This document shows positions 24,134-32,410 of a stretch of 64,000 bases of DNA, piece after piece. The notes under the pieces are model-generated. The model made no database searches, was not told where the DNA came from, and worked only from the letters and a program-made list of their open reading frames with translations. The position numbers and the translations under genes are program-made. Each line of letters opens with the position of its first letter. Position 1 is the first letter of the stretch. This DNA comes from DATFWC01 sp963777755 (GTDB taxonomy: Bacteria; Pseudomonadota; Alphaproteobacteria; Rhizobiales; Xanthobacteraceae): assembly GCA_963777755.1 (NCBI GenBank), contig CAVZSC010000030.1, positions 124,001 through 188,000 on the forward strand, read 5' to 3'.

Positions 24134-26029
24134 ATGAGCGCCGAAGCCGAAACCGTTGCGCAAACCCATCCGTTCCAGGCCGAGGTGGCCGAGCTGTTGC
24201 GCCTGATGGTGCACGCGGTCTATTCCGAGACCGACGTATTCCTGCGCGAGCTGATCTCCAACGCCTCCGACGCCTGCGACCGGCTGCGCTACGAGGCGAT
24301 CGCCGAGCCGGCCCTCATGGGCGACGACACGGCCCTGTCGATCCGCATCAAGCCCGACAGCACCGCCGGCACGCTCACGGTGAGCGACAACGGCATCGGC
24401 ATGGACCGCCAGGAGCTGATCGAGAATCTCGGCACCGTCGCCCGCTCGGGCACCCGCGCCTTCATCAGCCGCCTGGCCGAAGGCCAGGACAGCGGCTCAC
24501 TGATCGGGCAGTTCGGCGTCGGCTTCTACGCCGCCTTCATGGTCGTCGACCGCATCGAGGTGACGAGCCGGCGTGCCGGGGCGAGCGAAGCCTGGGTGTG
24601 GAGCTCGTCGGGCGGCGCCGGTTTCGACATCGCCCCGGCCAGCGACGCGCAGGCGGCGCGCGTGACCCGCGGCACCGAGATCGTGCTGCATTTGAAGGAG
24701 GACGCGAAGAAGTACCTCGAGACGCACACGATCGAGCGCGTGGTCAAGACCTATTCGGACCATATCTCGTTCCCGATCGAGCTCGTGGACGCCAACGGCA
24801 CGCGGCAGCAGATCAACACCGGAGCCGCGCTGTGGCATCGGCCGAAATCGGAGCTCAAGCCGGAGGACTACACGAGCGCCTACAAGGCGCTCGCGGGCGC
24901 CTTCGACGAGCCGGCGCTCACCCTGCACTACAAGGCGGAGGGGCGCCAATCCTACGCGGTGCTGCTGTTCGTCCCGTCGGCGGCGCCGTTCGACCTGTTC
25001 GACCCGGGCCGCACCGGGCATGTGAAGCTCTACGTGCGCCGTGTCTACATCACCGACGACGCGGTGCTGCTGCCGCCCTATCTGCGCTTCGTGCGCGGCA
25101 TCGTCGACAGCGAGGACCTGCCGCTCAACATCTCGCGCGAGATGCTGCAGAACAACAGCCAGGTCGCGCAGATGCGCAAGGCGATGACCACGCGGATCAT
25201 CAACGAGCTGGAAAGCCTCGCCGGAAGCGACAGCGACAAGTACGCCAAGCTGTGGGAGACGTTCGGCCGCGTCCTCAAGGAGGGCCTGTACGAAGACTAC
25301 GAGCGGCGCGATCAATTGCTGTCGCTCGCCCGCTTCTCCACCACGGCGGGCGAGGCCCCGCGCTCGCTCAAGGACTATGTCGCCGATCTCAAACCGAACC
25401 AGACCGACATCTACTACCTCGTCGGCGACAGCATCGAACGCCTCAAGTCGAACCCGAAGCTCGAGGCCGCACGCGCCCGCGGCATCGAGGTTCTGCTGCT
25501 GACCGATCCGATCGATGCGTTCTGGACCGCGATGGCGCCCGGGTTCGACGGCAAGCCGCTCAAGTCGCTGAGCCAGGGCGAAGTCGACTTCGCCCTCGTG
25601 CCGCCGCTGGAGGAGAGCGGGAGCGCGCCGGACGAGCCCAAGTCAGCGGCGGTGGACGATGCGGTGATCACTGCCGCCGTGAAGGCGGCGCTGGGCGAGC
25701 GGGTGTCGGAGGTACGCGCCTCGAAGCGGCTGACCGACAGCGCCGCCTGCCTGGTGGCCGAAGGCCGGGGACCCGATCGCGAGCTCGAGCGCCTGCTCGC
25801 CCGCCACAAAGGTGGGGCCGCGACGAAGCCGATCCTCGAGCTCAACATGCGGCACGCCCTGGTGAAGGCGTTGCTGACCGCCAAGCAGAGCGCGCGCGAC
25901 GACGACGTGACCGACCTTTCGGCGCTGCTGTTCGAGCAGGCGCAGATCCTCGACGGCGAAGTGCCCGCGGATCCGGCCGCCTTCACGGCGCGCCTGAACC
26001 GGCTGATCGTGCGCGGGCTCCCGACATAA
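24134..26029 (+). CDS. htpG: Molecular chaperone HtpG (Hsp90)
   Basis: HtpG is the bacterial Hsp90, an ATP-driven dimeric chaperone. The 631-residue protein starts with the GHKL ATPase domain (FLRELISNASDACDRLRYEA, LTVSDNGIGMDRQELIENLG, LIGQFGVGFYAAFMVVDRIE). It continues through the middle domain (YVRRVYITDDAVLLPPYLRF, VDSEDLPLNISREMLQNNSQ) and ends with the dimerisation domain. ATG 24134 is preceded by GGGGGAGAAG. The frame is open further upstream but passes through the terminator at 24006-24034, so that extension is rejected. It converges on a possible small membrane-protein gene. Confidence 0.97.
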   Translation: MSAEAETVAQTHPFQAEVAELLRLMVHAVYSETDVFLRELISNASDACDRLRYEAIAEPALMGDDTALSIRIKPDSTAGTLTVSDNGIGMDRQELIENLGTVARSGTRAFISRLAEGQDSGSLIGQFGVGFYAAFMVVDRIEVTSRRAGASEAWVWSSSGGAGFDIAPASDAQAARVTRGTEIVLHLKEDAKKYLETHTIERVVKTYSDHISFPIELVDANGTRQQINTGAALWHRPKSELKPEDYTSAYKALAGAFDEPALTLHYKAEGRQSYAVLLFVPSAAPFDLFDPGRTGHVKLYVRRVYITDDAVLLPPYLRFVRGIVDSEDLPLNISREMLQNNSQVAQMRKAMTTRIINELESLAGSDSDKYAKLWETFGRVLKEGLYEDYERRDQLLSLARFSTTAGEAPRSLKDYVADLKPNQTDIYYLVGDSIERLKSNPKLEAARARGIEVLLLTDPIDAFWTAMAPGFDGKPLKSLSQGEVDFALVPPLEESGSAPDEPKSAAVDDAVITAAVKAALGERVSEVRASKRLTDSAACLVAEGRGPDRELERLLARHKGGAATKPILELNMRHALVKALLTAKQSARDDDVTDLSALLFEQAQILDGEVPADPAAFTARLNRLIVRGLPT

Positions 26030-26034
26030 GGGGC

Positions 26035-26196
26035 CTACCCCCAGCGCCACACCAGCCAGATCGCGACGATCAGGCCGAGCGCGAGACCACCGGTGGCGAG
26101 CTTGAGCCACTGCAGGCGCGTAAGCAGCGCACGCATGGGCGGGTCGGCGGCAAGCCGCTCGTCGCCAGCCTCATCGTGATGCAGCGGATCGCGCAC
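26035..26196 (-). CDS. Possible small single-pass membrane protein
   Basis: A 53-residue frame beginning with GTG at 26196 (or 33 residues from ATG at 26136) reads VRDPLHHDEAGDERLAADPP, then MRALLTRLQWLKLATGGLAL and GLIVAIWLVWRWG. The acidic N-terminus followed by one hydrophobic helix with Trp/Arg at its end looks like a genuine tail-anchored micro-protein. It ends 5 bp from the htpG stop and lies 164 bp downstream of fabI on the same strand. No homologue is recognised. Confidence 0.4.
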   Translation of the reverse strand: MRDPLHHDEAGDERLAADPPMRALLTRLQWLKLATGGLALGLIVAIWLVWRWG

Positions 26197-26360
26197 GATG
26201 CCTGTTCATGTCTCTTCGTCGAGCGCACGCGGACCGGTGTGGTGCCGAGTGGGCGACGGGCCGCGATGGTGCACCTCCGGCACGCAACGCGAGACTCCTC
26301 CGTCATCCGGGGCGCGGCGCGCATCGCGTGCGCCGAGCCTCTCCATGAGGCGCGCCTGCT

Positions 26361-27215
26361 CTACTGCGCCGCGTCCTTGATGGCCTGCTCCTCGGCGGCG
26401 CGCTCGGCCTCTTCGGTGCTCTTCAGCAATTCCGGATGCGGCATCGCCACGATGTTGTAGCCGCAGTCGACGTAGTGGATATCGCCGGTGACGCCGGTGG
26501 AGAGATCGGACAGCAGATAGAGCGCCGCGCCGCCGATCTCGTCCAGCGCGACGGTGCGCCTGAGCGGCGCATGGCGCTGCTGGAAGTTGAACATCAGCCG
26601 CGCATCGGCGATGCCGGCGCCGGCGAGCGTGCGCACCGGGCCGGCGGAGATCGCGTTGACGCGGATGCGCTTGGGCCCGAAATCGGCGGCGAGGTAGCGC
26701 ACCGACGCCTCGAGCGCCGCCTTCGCCACCCCCATGACGTTGTAGTTCGGCATCACCCGCGCCGAACCGCCGAAGGTGAGGGTGAGCAGCGCGCCGCCGG
26801 CCGGCATCAGGGCGCTCGCGCGCCGCGCGGCCTCGGTGAAGGAGAAGCAGGAGATCACCATCGTGCGGCTGAAATTGTCGCGGCTCGTGTCGGCGTAGCG
26901 GCCCTTGAGCTCGCTCTTGTCGGAGAACGCGATGGCGTGCACCAGGAAATCCATCGAGCCCCAGCGCTGTCCGATCTCGCTGAACACGGAATCGACCGAG
27001 GCGAGGTCCTCCACGTCGCACGGCAGCATCAAGGTCGAGCCGAGCGATTGCGCGAGCGGCCGCACCCGCTTGCCGAGCGCCTCGCCCTGGTAGGTGAAGG
27101 CCAGCGTCGCCCCTTCCTGAGCGAGCGTCCGGGCGATGCCCCAGGCGATCGAGTGGTCGTTGGCGACCCCCATGACCAGCCCGCGCTTGCCCTGCATCAG
27201 CGCCACGGCGCGCAC
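26361..27215 (-). CDS. fabI: Enoyl-[acyl-carrier-protein] reductase (NADH) FabI
   Basis: FabI reduces enoyl-ACP in the last step of the fatty-acid elongation cycle. The 284-residue protein has the cofactor loop GLVMGVANDHSIAWGIARTL, the Tyr-x6-Lys pair in MPNYNVMGVAKAALEASVRY (Tyr158, Lys165), and KRIRVNAISAGPVRTLAGAG. The C-terminus has an extra acidic helix (EEAERAAEEQAIKDAAQ). ATG 27215 abuts the fabB stop (27216-27218), and the three genes fabA-fabB-fabI form an operon for unsaturated and saturated fatty-acid synthesis. An internal ATG (residue 7) is an alternative start. Confidence 0.96.
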   Translation of the reverse strand: MRAVALMQGKRGLVMGVANDHSIAWGIARTLAQEGATLAFTYQGEALGKRVRPLAQSLGSTLMLPCDVEDLASVDSVFSEIGQRWGSMDFLVHAIAFSDKSELKGRYADTSRDNFSRTMVISCFSFTEAARRASALMPAGGALLTLTFGGSARVMPNYNVMGVAKAALEASVRYLAADFGPKRIRVNAISAGPVRTLAGAGIADARLMFNFQQRHAPLRRTVALDEIGGAALYLLSDLSTGVTGDIHYVDCGYNIVAMPHPELLKSTEEAERAAEEQAIKDAAQ

Positions 27216-28433
27216 TCAGCCATCGAGCCGTTGGAACACGACCGAAGCATTGGTGCCGCCGAACCCGAACGAGTTCGACAGCACGCAATTCAGCGTCACG
27301 TCGTCGCGACGCTCGCGCATGATGGGCATGTCGGCGAACGCCGGGTCGAGGTTCTCGATGTTGGCGCTCTGGCAGATGAAGCCGTTGTTCATCATCAGCA
27401 GCGAATAGATCGCCTCCTGCACGCCGGCCGCGCCGAGCGAATGGCCGGTGAGGGATTTGGTCGCCGAGATCGGCGGGCAGCGGTCGCCGAACACCTCGCG
27501 GATCGCCTCGATCTCCTTCACATCGCCGACCGGCGTCGAGGTTGCGTGCGGATTGATATAGTCGATCGGCGCCTTCACGCCGGCGAGCGCCATCTTCATG
27601 CAGCGCACCGCGCCCTCGCCCGACGGCGCCACCATGTCGCTGCCGTCGGAGGTCGCGCCGTAGCCGACGATCTCGGCGTAGATGCGGGCGCCGCGCGCCT
27701 TGGCGCGCTCGAGCTCCTCCAGCACCAGGACGCCGGCGCCGCCGGCGATCACGAAGCCGTCGCGATCGACGTCGTAGGCGCGCGACGCGGTCTGCGGCGT
27801 CTGGTTGAATTTCGACGACATCGCCCCCATGGCGTCGAACAGGACCGACAGCGTCCAGTCGAGCTCCTCGCAGCCGCCGGCGAAGATGACGTCCTGCTTG
27901 CCCATGGCGATGATCTCGCCCGCATTGCCGATGCAATGGTTCGAGGTCGCGCAAGCGGACGAGATCGAGTAGTTCACGCCCCTGATCTTGAACCAGGTGG
28001 CGAGCGTTGCCGAGGCGGTCGAGGACATCGCCTTCGGCACCGCGAACGGCCCGACCCGCTTCGGCCCCTTGGTGCGCGTTATGTCGGCGGCCTCGACGAT
28101 CGCCCGCGTCGACGGCCCGCCCGATCCCATGATGATGCCGGTGCGATCGTTCGACACCTCGTCGGAGCCAAGACCGGCATCCTGGATGGCCTGGTCCATC
28201 GCCACGTGGTTCCAGCCCGTCCCGCCGCCGTGGAAGCGCATGGCGCGGCGATCGACCGCCTCCTCCGCCACCAGCGTCGGGGCGCCGTGCACCTGGCACC
28301 GCATGCCGACCTCGGCGTACTTGTCCGCCCGCACGATGCCCGACTTGGCCTCGCGCAGGCTCGCCAGCACTTCCTGGGTGTTGTTGCCGATGGATGAGAC
28401 GATCCCCATCCCGGTCACGACGACCCGCCTCAT
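27216..28433 (-). CDS. fabB: 3-oxoacyl-[acyl-carrier-protein] synthase I FabB
   Basis: KAS I condenses malonyl-ACP with acyl-ACP and is needed to elongate the cis-3-decenoyl intermediate made by FabA. The 405-residue protein has the active-site Cys in SISSACATSNHCIGNAGEII, the first His in YINPHATSTPVGDVKEIEAI, the Lys/His segment ISATKSLTGHSLGAAGVQEA and the glycine loop SNSFGFGGTNASVVF. I start at ATG 28433 (MRRVVVTGMGIVSSIGNN), the standard N-terminus. It is read after fabA with a 102-bp gap. Confidence 0.96.
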   Translation of the reverse strand: MRRVVVTGMGIVSSIGNNTQEVLASLREAKSGIVRADKYAEVGMRCQVHGAPTLVAEEAVDRRAMRFHGGGTGWNHVAMDQAIQDAGLGSDEVSNDRTGIIMGSGGPSTRAIVEAADITRTKGPKRVGPFAVPKAMSSTASATLATWFKIRGVNYSISSACATSNHCIGNAGEIIAMGKQDVIFAGGCEELDWTLSVLFDAMGAMSSKFNQTPQTASRAYDVDRDGFVIAGGAGVLVLEELERAKARGARIYAEIVGYGATSDGSDMVAPSGEGAVRCMKMALAGVKAPIDYINPHATSTPVGDVKEIEAIREVFGDRCPPISATKSLTGHSLGAAGVQEAIYSLLMMNNGFICQSANIENLDPAFADMPIMRERRDDVTLNCVLSNSFGFGGTNASVVFQRLDG

Positions 28434-28535
28434 GATCGCCTCGTGCGCATCTCGAGCATGCCCCGTCAGGATCGGCGATGCTCTCGTTTCCCCTGGTAGC
28501 ACATGCTCTGCCCGGCGTGCCGGACCATGCGCCAG

Positions 28536-29066
28536 CTAGGCTCCGCTCGGCTCCATGGCGCCGTCGCGGAACAACCCGACCTTGAGGTCCTTCGCGCGGT
28601 AGATCAAGGTGCCGTCGGCGGAGAGCCAGCCGTCTCCGATCCCGAGCACCAGCTTCGAGCGCATCACCCGCTTGACGTCGATGCCGTAGACCACCCGCTG
28701 CATGGTCGGCAGGATCTGGCCCGACAGCTTGAGTTCGCCCATGCCCAGCGCGCGGCCCCGACCCGGCGCCCCGAGCCAGCCGAGGAAGAAGCCGAGCAGC
28801 TGCCACAGCGCATCGACTCCGAGGCAGCCGGGCATGACCGGATCGCCTTTGAAATGGCAGGGGAAGAACCACAGGTCCGGCTTGAGGTCGAGCACCGCCC
28901 GAACCAGGCCCTTGCCGTACTCGCCCCCAACCTCGGCGATCTCGGAAATGCGGTCGAACATCAGCATAGGCGGCAGCGGAAGCTGCGCATTGCCCGCGCC
29001 GAACAGCTCGCCGCGGCCACAGGCGAGCAGATCTTCGTACTCGTATCTATCGCGCCGCCCGTCCAT
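28536..29066 (-). CDS. fabA: 3-hydroxydecanoyl-[acyl-carrier-protein] dehydratase/isomerase FabA
   Basis: FabA dehydrates 3-hydroxydecanoyl-ACP and isomerises the product, the branch point to unsaturated fatty acids. The 176-residue protein has PPMLMFDRISEIAEVGGEYG, the hot-dog active site FFPCHFKGDPVMPGCLGVDA (His71, Asp85) and ALGMGELKLSGQILPTMQRV. It is the first gene of fabA-fabB-fabI. About 120 bp upstream lies a box nearly identical to one upstream of irr, which suggests iron-linked control. Confidence 0.97.
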   Translation of the reverse strand: MDGRRDRYEYEDLLACGRGELFGAGNAQLPLPPMLMFDRISEIAEVGGEYGKGLVRAVLDLKPDLWFFPCHFKGDPVMPGCLGVDALWQLLGFFLGWLGAPGRGRALGMGELKLSGQILPTMQRVVYGIDVKRVMRSKLVLGIGDGWLSADGTLIYRAKDLKVGLFRDGAMEPSGA

Positions 29067-29187
29067 TCTCGTCCCATCCGCTCCCAGCGGTCCTCGAGGT
29101 CCCGCGCCGATGTCCTAACATACGCCACCGGGTCGGCAAAGCGGGGGTCGATGCGTGCGAACCTCCTGGGAAGAATGAGGAACTGCC

Positions 29188-29210
29188 TGTTGCGAAAGAG
29201 TCGCAGCTGC
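29188..29210. promoter_or_regulatory. Operator-like box upstream of fabA, near copy of the irr box
   Basis: The plus-strand sequence TGTTGCGAAAGAG followed by TCGCAGCTGC matches the box at 30279-30301 at 20 of 23 positions. It contains TTGCGA and its near-repeat, as in Fur-family sites built of TGC/GCA half-sites. It lies 122 bp upstream of fabA (minus) and 110 bp upstream of the small CxxC gene (plus), so either may be controlled. Confidence 0.5.
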
Positions 29211-29320
29211 GCGTCAACCGGCGCTGCGTCACGCGGTGAGCGAGCGTACGGCACAATCCGGCTCCCCTCCCGAAGGTGTGGCGGAGGCGCTGGGCGTGGG
29301 GATCGACGCCGTCGTGCGGT

Positions 29321-29422
29321 ATGACGTGCTCCTTCTGCGCGACCGAACACATGGAGGGCTACGTGAGCGCCCGCGGCGAGACCATTTGCCATCGATGCGT
29401 CGACACGATCATGCCCAAATAG
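29321..29422 (+). CDS. Possible 33-residue two-CxxC zinc-finger micro-protein
   Basis: The frame MTCSFCATEHMEGYVSARGE then TICHRCVDTIMPK stops at TAG. It holds CSFC and CHRC 18 residues apart, the arrangement of treble-clef zinc fingers such as the ClpX N-terminal domain. The region (29067-29495) is otherwise gene-free on both strands, and the Cys pairs are unlikely in chance GC-rich frames. The Shine-Dalgarno is weak. No function is proposed. Confidence 0.4.
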   Translation: MTCSFCATEHMEGYVSARGETICHRCVDTIMPK

Positions 29423-29495
29423 CGGCGACCGGGTGGAACGTTATCGTGCGAGCTTCCGCAATCAGTCTCCGCCGTGATTGATGATGACTTCGGTA

Positions 29496-30035
29496 TCAGC
29501 GCAGGGCGGGGCGGCCGTCGAGGCGCTTGGTGTCGGGGTCCTGCGGCGGCCATTTGAAGGCGCGCAAGGACGTATTGACCGGCGCCAAGCCGACGACCCG
29601 CTCGCAATGGGGCATGGTCTGGGCCAGGGCCATCTTGGCCTCGTTGGTATCGCGGCCGGCCTTCAAGTCCTCGATGACGCGGACCAACGCAGCCGAGCCG
29701 ATGGCGCAGCTCGTGCGCAGCGGCGGAACGAAGCATCGCTTCAGCAACTCATCTTCCGCCGCCACAAGCTCCGGAACATGGATCGCTTTCTCGGCCGCGC
29801 GCGCCTGATCGAGCAGCCACTCATAGGGGCGCGTGTCAAGGCCGACGGATCGGTCAGCCGCCTCACGCTCGATGAGGTGCATGGCGGCGACGCGGGCCTT
29901 CACCTCGGCCATATGCGCCGGGGGTGGGTAGCGAGAAGGGCACGCCGCGGCGTAAGGGTCGGGTGCGGTCCATTGGGCTACCAGCAGCGGCGCCAGCGCC
30001 GCACAGGGGATGGCAAGGAGGGCCAGCCGCCACAT
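29496..30035 (-). CDS. Hypothetical exported protein
   Basis: From ATG 30035 a 179-residue product starts with a typical signal peptide (MWRLALLAIPCAALAPLLVA, cleavage perhaps near QWTA). The mature part has three Cys, HMAEVKARVAAMHLIEREAA and a repeated pattern of charged helices. It is not recognised. An open frame continues upstream of this ATG without a better start. It lies just downstream (2-bp gap) of a possible Cys-rich peptide gene and shares the irr-fabA interval. Confidence 0.55.
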   Translation of the reverse strand: MWRLALLAIPCAALAPLLVAQWTAPDPYAAACPSRYPPPAHMAEVKARVAAMHLIEREAADRSVGLDTRPYEWLLDQARAAEKAIHVPELVAAEDELLKRCFVPPLRTSCAIGSAALVRVIEDLKAGRDTNEAKMALAQTMPHCERVVGLAPVNTSLRAFKWPPQDPDTKRLDGRPALR

Positions 30036-30037
30036 CG

Positions 30038-30112
30038 TCAATCCCAAGGGCACTTGTCGAGCGGGCACTGCTCGGCGCAGATCCAGCACGCCGTGCCGGT
30101 GACCGAGCCCAT
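30038..30112 (-). CDS. Possible 24-residue Cys-rich peptide
   Basis: The frame MGSVTGTACWICAEQCPLDK then CPWD ends at TGA two bases before the ATG of the exported protein, an arrangement that suggests translational coupling. Four Cys (C-x2-C-x3-C-x4-C) with Pro and Trp look like a small metal- or cluster-binding peptide. The frame is open further upstream, so it could be longer. The Shine-Dalgarno is poor and no homologue is recalled. Confidence 0.3.
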   Translation of the reverse strand: MGSVTGTACWICAEQCPLDKCPWD

Positions 30113-30278
30113 CACCCGAGATCGTCTCCAGACATCATGCCGGGGACCCGCGGCATTGGCGAGTCCCAGACCCATCACCGAGCAAGCATGATCCTGCGGG
30201 GCTGCCGAACGGGATGGCCCAGCGCCAAAATGAACGTTCGCCCAGCGCCAAGAATCAAATGCGCAGGACAAACTTCCG

Positions 30279-30301
30279 TGTTGCGAAGGAGTTGCATCTG
30301 C
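30279..30301. promoter_or_regulatory. irr: Operator-like box upstream of irr
   Basis: TGTTGCGAAGGAG followed by TTGCATCTGC lies about 83 bp upstream of the irr ATG and matches the fabA box at 20 of 23 positions. It contains imperfect hexamer repeats (TTGCGA, TTGCAT, CTGCGG). Published work on Bradyrhizobium reports that Fur controls irr through imperfect hexamer repeats, so this is a good candidate Fur-type site. Confidence 0.5.
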
Positions 30302-30383
30302 GGGGCCAGATCGCATATGATCTCATTCGCAACAATCTCGGGCAAGGAGTAGACCCCAGCCTGAGCGTAAGTGGCTGAGAAGA

Positions 30384-30884
30384 ATGACGCATCCGCGCGG
30401 AATGGTATTTGCGAGCACCGTCGACGCCTCGGCGCGGACGGCCGCACCGGTGTCCCGGGCCTCGCTCACGGGCTGCCCGTGGCACGACACGAAGGACATG
30501 CTCCGTCAGGTCGGGTTGCGGCCGACCCGCCAGCGCATGGCGCTCGGCTGGCTCCTGTTCGCCAAGGGCGATCGCCACCTCACGGCCGAGATGCTGTACG
30601 AGGAGGCGAGCCGGGCCAAGGTGCCGGTCTCGCTCGCCACCGTCTACAACACGCTGCACCAGTTCACCGAAGTGGGGCTGTTGCGGCAGGTCGCGGTCGA
30701 CGGATCGAAGAGCTACTTCGACACCAACGCGACCGAGCACCATCATTTCTTCGTCGAGGGCGAGCACGCCCTGCTCGATATCCCCGGCGCCGACGTGATG
30801 CTGGACAAGATGCCGACGCCCCCGGAGGGTTATGAAATCGCCCGGGTGGACGTCGTGGTGCGCCTGCGCCGCAAGGAGCGCTGA
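30384..30884 (+). CDS. irr: Iron response regulator Irr (Fur family)
   Basis: Irr represses or activates iron and heme genes in Rhizobiales and is degraded when heme is available. The 166-residue protein has the heme regulatory motif GCPWHD (Cys31), the winged-helix segments GLRPTRQRMALGWLLFAKGD, HLTAEMLYEEASRAKVPVSL and ATVYNTLHQFTEVGLLRQVA, and the His-rich site ATEHHHFFVEGEHALLDI. ATG 30384 follows GAGAAG; ATG 30402 is an alternative. The GCPWHD motif marks the heme-sensitive type known from Bradyrhizobium. It is a single-gene unit with a strong terminator. Confidence 0.95.
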   Translation: MTHPRGMVFASTVDASARTAAPVSRASLTGCPWHDTKDMLRQVGLRPTRQRMALGWLLFAKGDRHLTAEMLYEEASRAKVPVSLATVYNTLHQFTEVGLLRQVAVDGSKSYFDTNATEHHHFFVEGEHALLDIPGADVMLDKMPTPPEGYEIARVDVVVRLRRKER

Positions 30885-30920
30885 GCCCGCATCGCGCCGA
30901 CGGCACGAGCTTTCTCCCTG

Positions 30921-30950
30921 ATGCCCGGCCGCAAGCGCCGGGCATTTTTT
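30921..30950 (+). terminator. Intrinsic terminator of irr
   Basis: ATGCCCGGC (30921-30929) and GCCGGGCAT (30937-30945) form a perfect 9-bp stem with a 7-base loop, followed by TTTTTT. It separates irr from the ABC transporter operon. Confidence 0.9.
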
Positions 30951-31004
30951 GTGCGGCGGGCCGATGATGTGGCATAGGATCGGCTGCTACCCGGGGAGAG
31001 CCAC

Positions 31005-32397
31005 ATGATCAAAACGAATGGAGCCGTCTCCTCCATCGCACTCGCAGCACCGGCGCTTGCAGCGTTGCTTCTCGTCCCGGCAGCGCTCGCGCAGCAGCCC
31101 GTTGCGCAACAGCCGGAAGACCGGCTCACCATCGTACAGCCGGAAGACCGGCTCACCATCGTCACGTCGTTCTCCAAGGACCTGACCGCGCCGTACGCGC
31201 AAGCGTTCCAGAAGAAATATCCCGGCACCCGCGTCGACGTGCAGAACCGCAATACGGCGGCCGCCGTCGCCTTCATCCGCGAAACGCGCCAGAGTCCGCC
31301 CGACATCATGTGGGCCTCGGCGCCGGATGCCTTCGAAGTTCTCAAGAAGAACTCGCTGCTGCAGAAATACGCGCCCAAGGCGCAGGGACTCGCCGCCAAG
31401 GTCGGCGCCTACCCGGTGAACGATCCGGACGGCTTCTACGTGGGCTTTGCCGCCTCCGGCTACGGCATCATGTACAACACGCGCTATCTGCGGGCGAACA
31501 ACCTGCCGGTGCCGAAGGAATGGGACGACCTGAAGAAGCCGATCTATTTCGGCCATGTCGGCATCTCGGCGCCGTCGCGCTCGGGCACCACCCATCTCAC
31601 CGTCGAAACAATCCTGCAGGGCGAAGGCTGGGACAAGGGCTGGGCGAGCCTGAGCGAGATCGGCGGCAACCTGGCGCAGGTCTCCGACCGCTCGTTCGGC
31701 GTGCCGGATGCGGTCAACAGCGGGCAGTACGGCCTCGGCATCGTCATCGACTTCTTCGGCCTCTCCGCCAAGGCCTCGGGATTTCCGGTGGAGTTCGTCT
31801 ATCCGTCGGTCACCGCGATCGTGCCGGCCAATGTCGGCATCATCGCCAATGCGAAGAATCCGAAGGCGGCCGAGGCCTTCGTCGAGTTCCTCCTGTCGGA
31901 GGAAGGCCAGCAGATCCTGCTCGATCCGAAAATCCAGCGCCTGCCGGTGCGACTTGCGACCTACGACAAGGCGCCGGCCGGCTATCCCAATCCGTTCCGC
32001 GATTCCAGGCTCGGTGCCGCGCTCAATTTCAACGTCGACGTCTCCGAGGCCCGCTACGAGCTGGTCAACTCGCTGTACGACCGCCTCATCACGTTCCGCC
32101 TCAAGGAGCTCAATGCCGCCTGGAAGGCGATTCACGATGCCGAAACGAAGCTCGGATCGGCGACGAACGTGGAAGCGAAGCGCCTCCTCGGCGAAGCCCG
32201 CAAGCTCGCTTCGGCGGTGCCGATCAGCGAGAAGGAGGCCGCCGACAAGGCGATCGCCGGCGCATTCCAGGAGGTCAAGCCGGGCCAGAAGGTGGCGGGC
32301 CGCCAGGCCGAGTTCGAGGAGAAATGGGAACTCGTTTGCGGCGAAGAACTATGCCGAAGCAAGGACGCTCGCCGAGAAGGCCCTGACCGCGAAGTAG
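31005..32397 (+). CDS. Iron-type ABC transporter substrate-binding protein, frameshift near the C-terminus
   Basis: About 463 residues are expected. A signal peptide ends near VPAALAQQ; the mature part has LTIVTSFSKDLTAPYAQAFQ, DIMWASAPDAFEVLKKNSLL, YVGFAASGYGIMYNTRYLRA and VTAIVPANVGIIANAKNPKA, typical of Fe3+-type (FutA/AfuA/FbpA) binding proteins. It is longer than most because of a C-terminal helical extension. Near 32329 a TGGG run carries one base too many. Removing a G gives NSFAAKNYAEARTLAEKALT then AK and a stop at 32397; as read the frame runs to 32414 and overlaps the permease start. The substrate (ferric iron, chelate or another anion) is not certain. irr next door fits an iron role. 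Confidence 0.85.
31110..31163 (+). repeat. 27-bp tandem duplication in the binding-protein gene
   Basis: Two adjacent 27-bp units (31110-31136 and 31137-31163) differ only in the last base. They encode QPEDRLTIV twice, directly after the signal peptide and at the start of the first beta strand. The frame is kept. It looks recent because the copies are almost identical. Confidence 0.9.
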
Positions 32398-32410
32398 CGC
32401 CTGAAATCCC

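Noticed and set aside
26206..28872. An 888-codon minus-strand frame through fabI, fabB and fabA
   Set aside because: It is out of frame with all three well-supported fab genes and has Arg/Gly-rich shadow composition.
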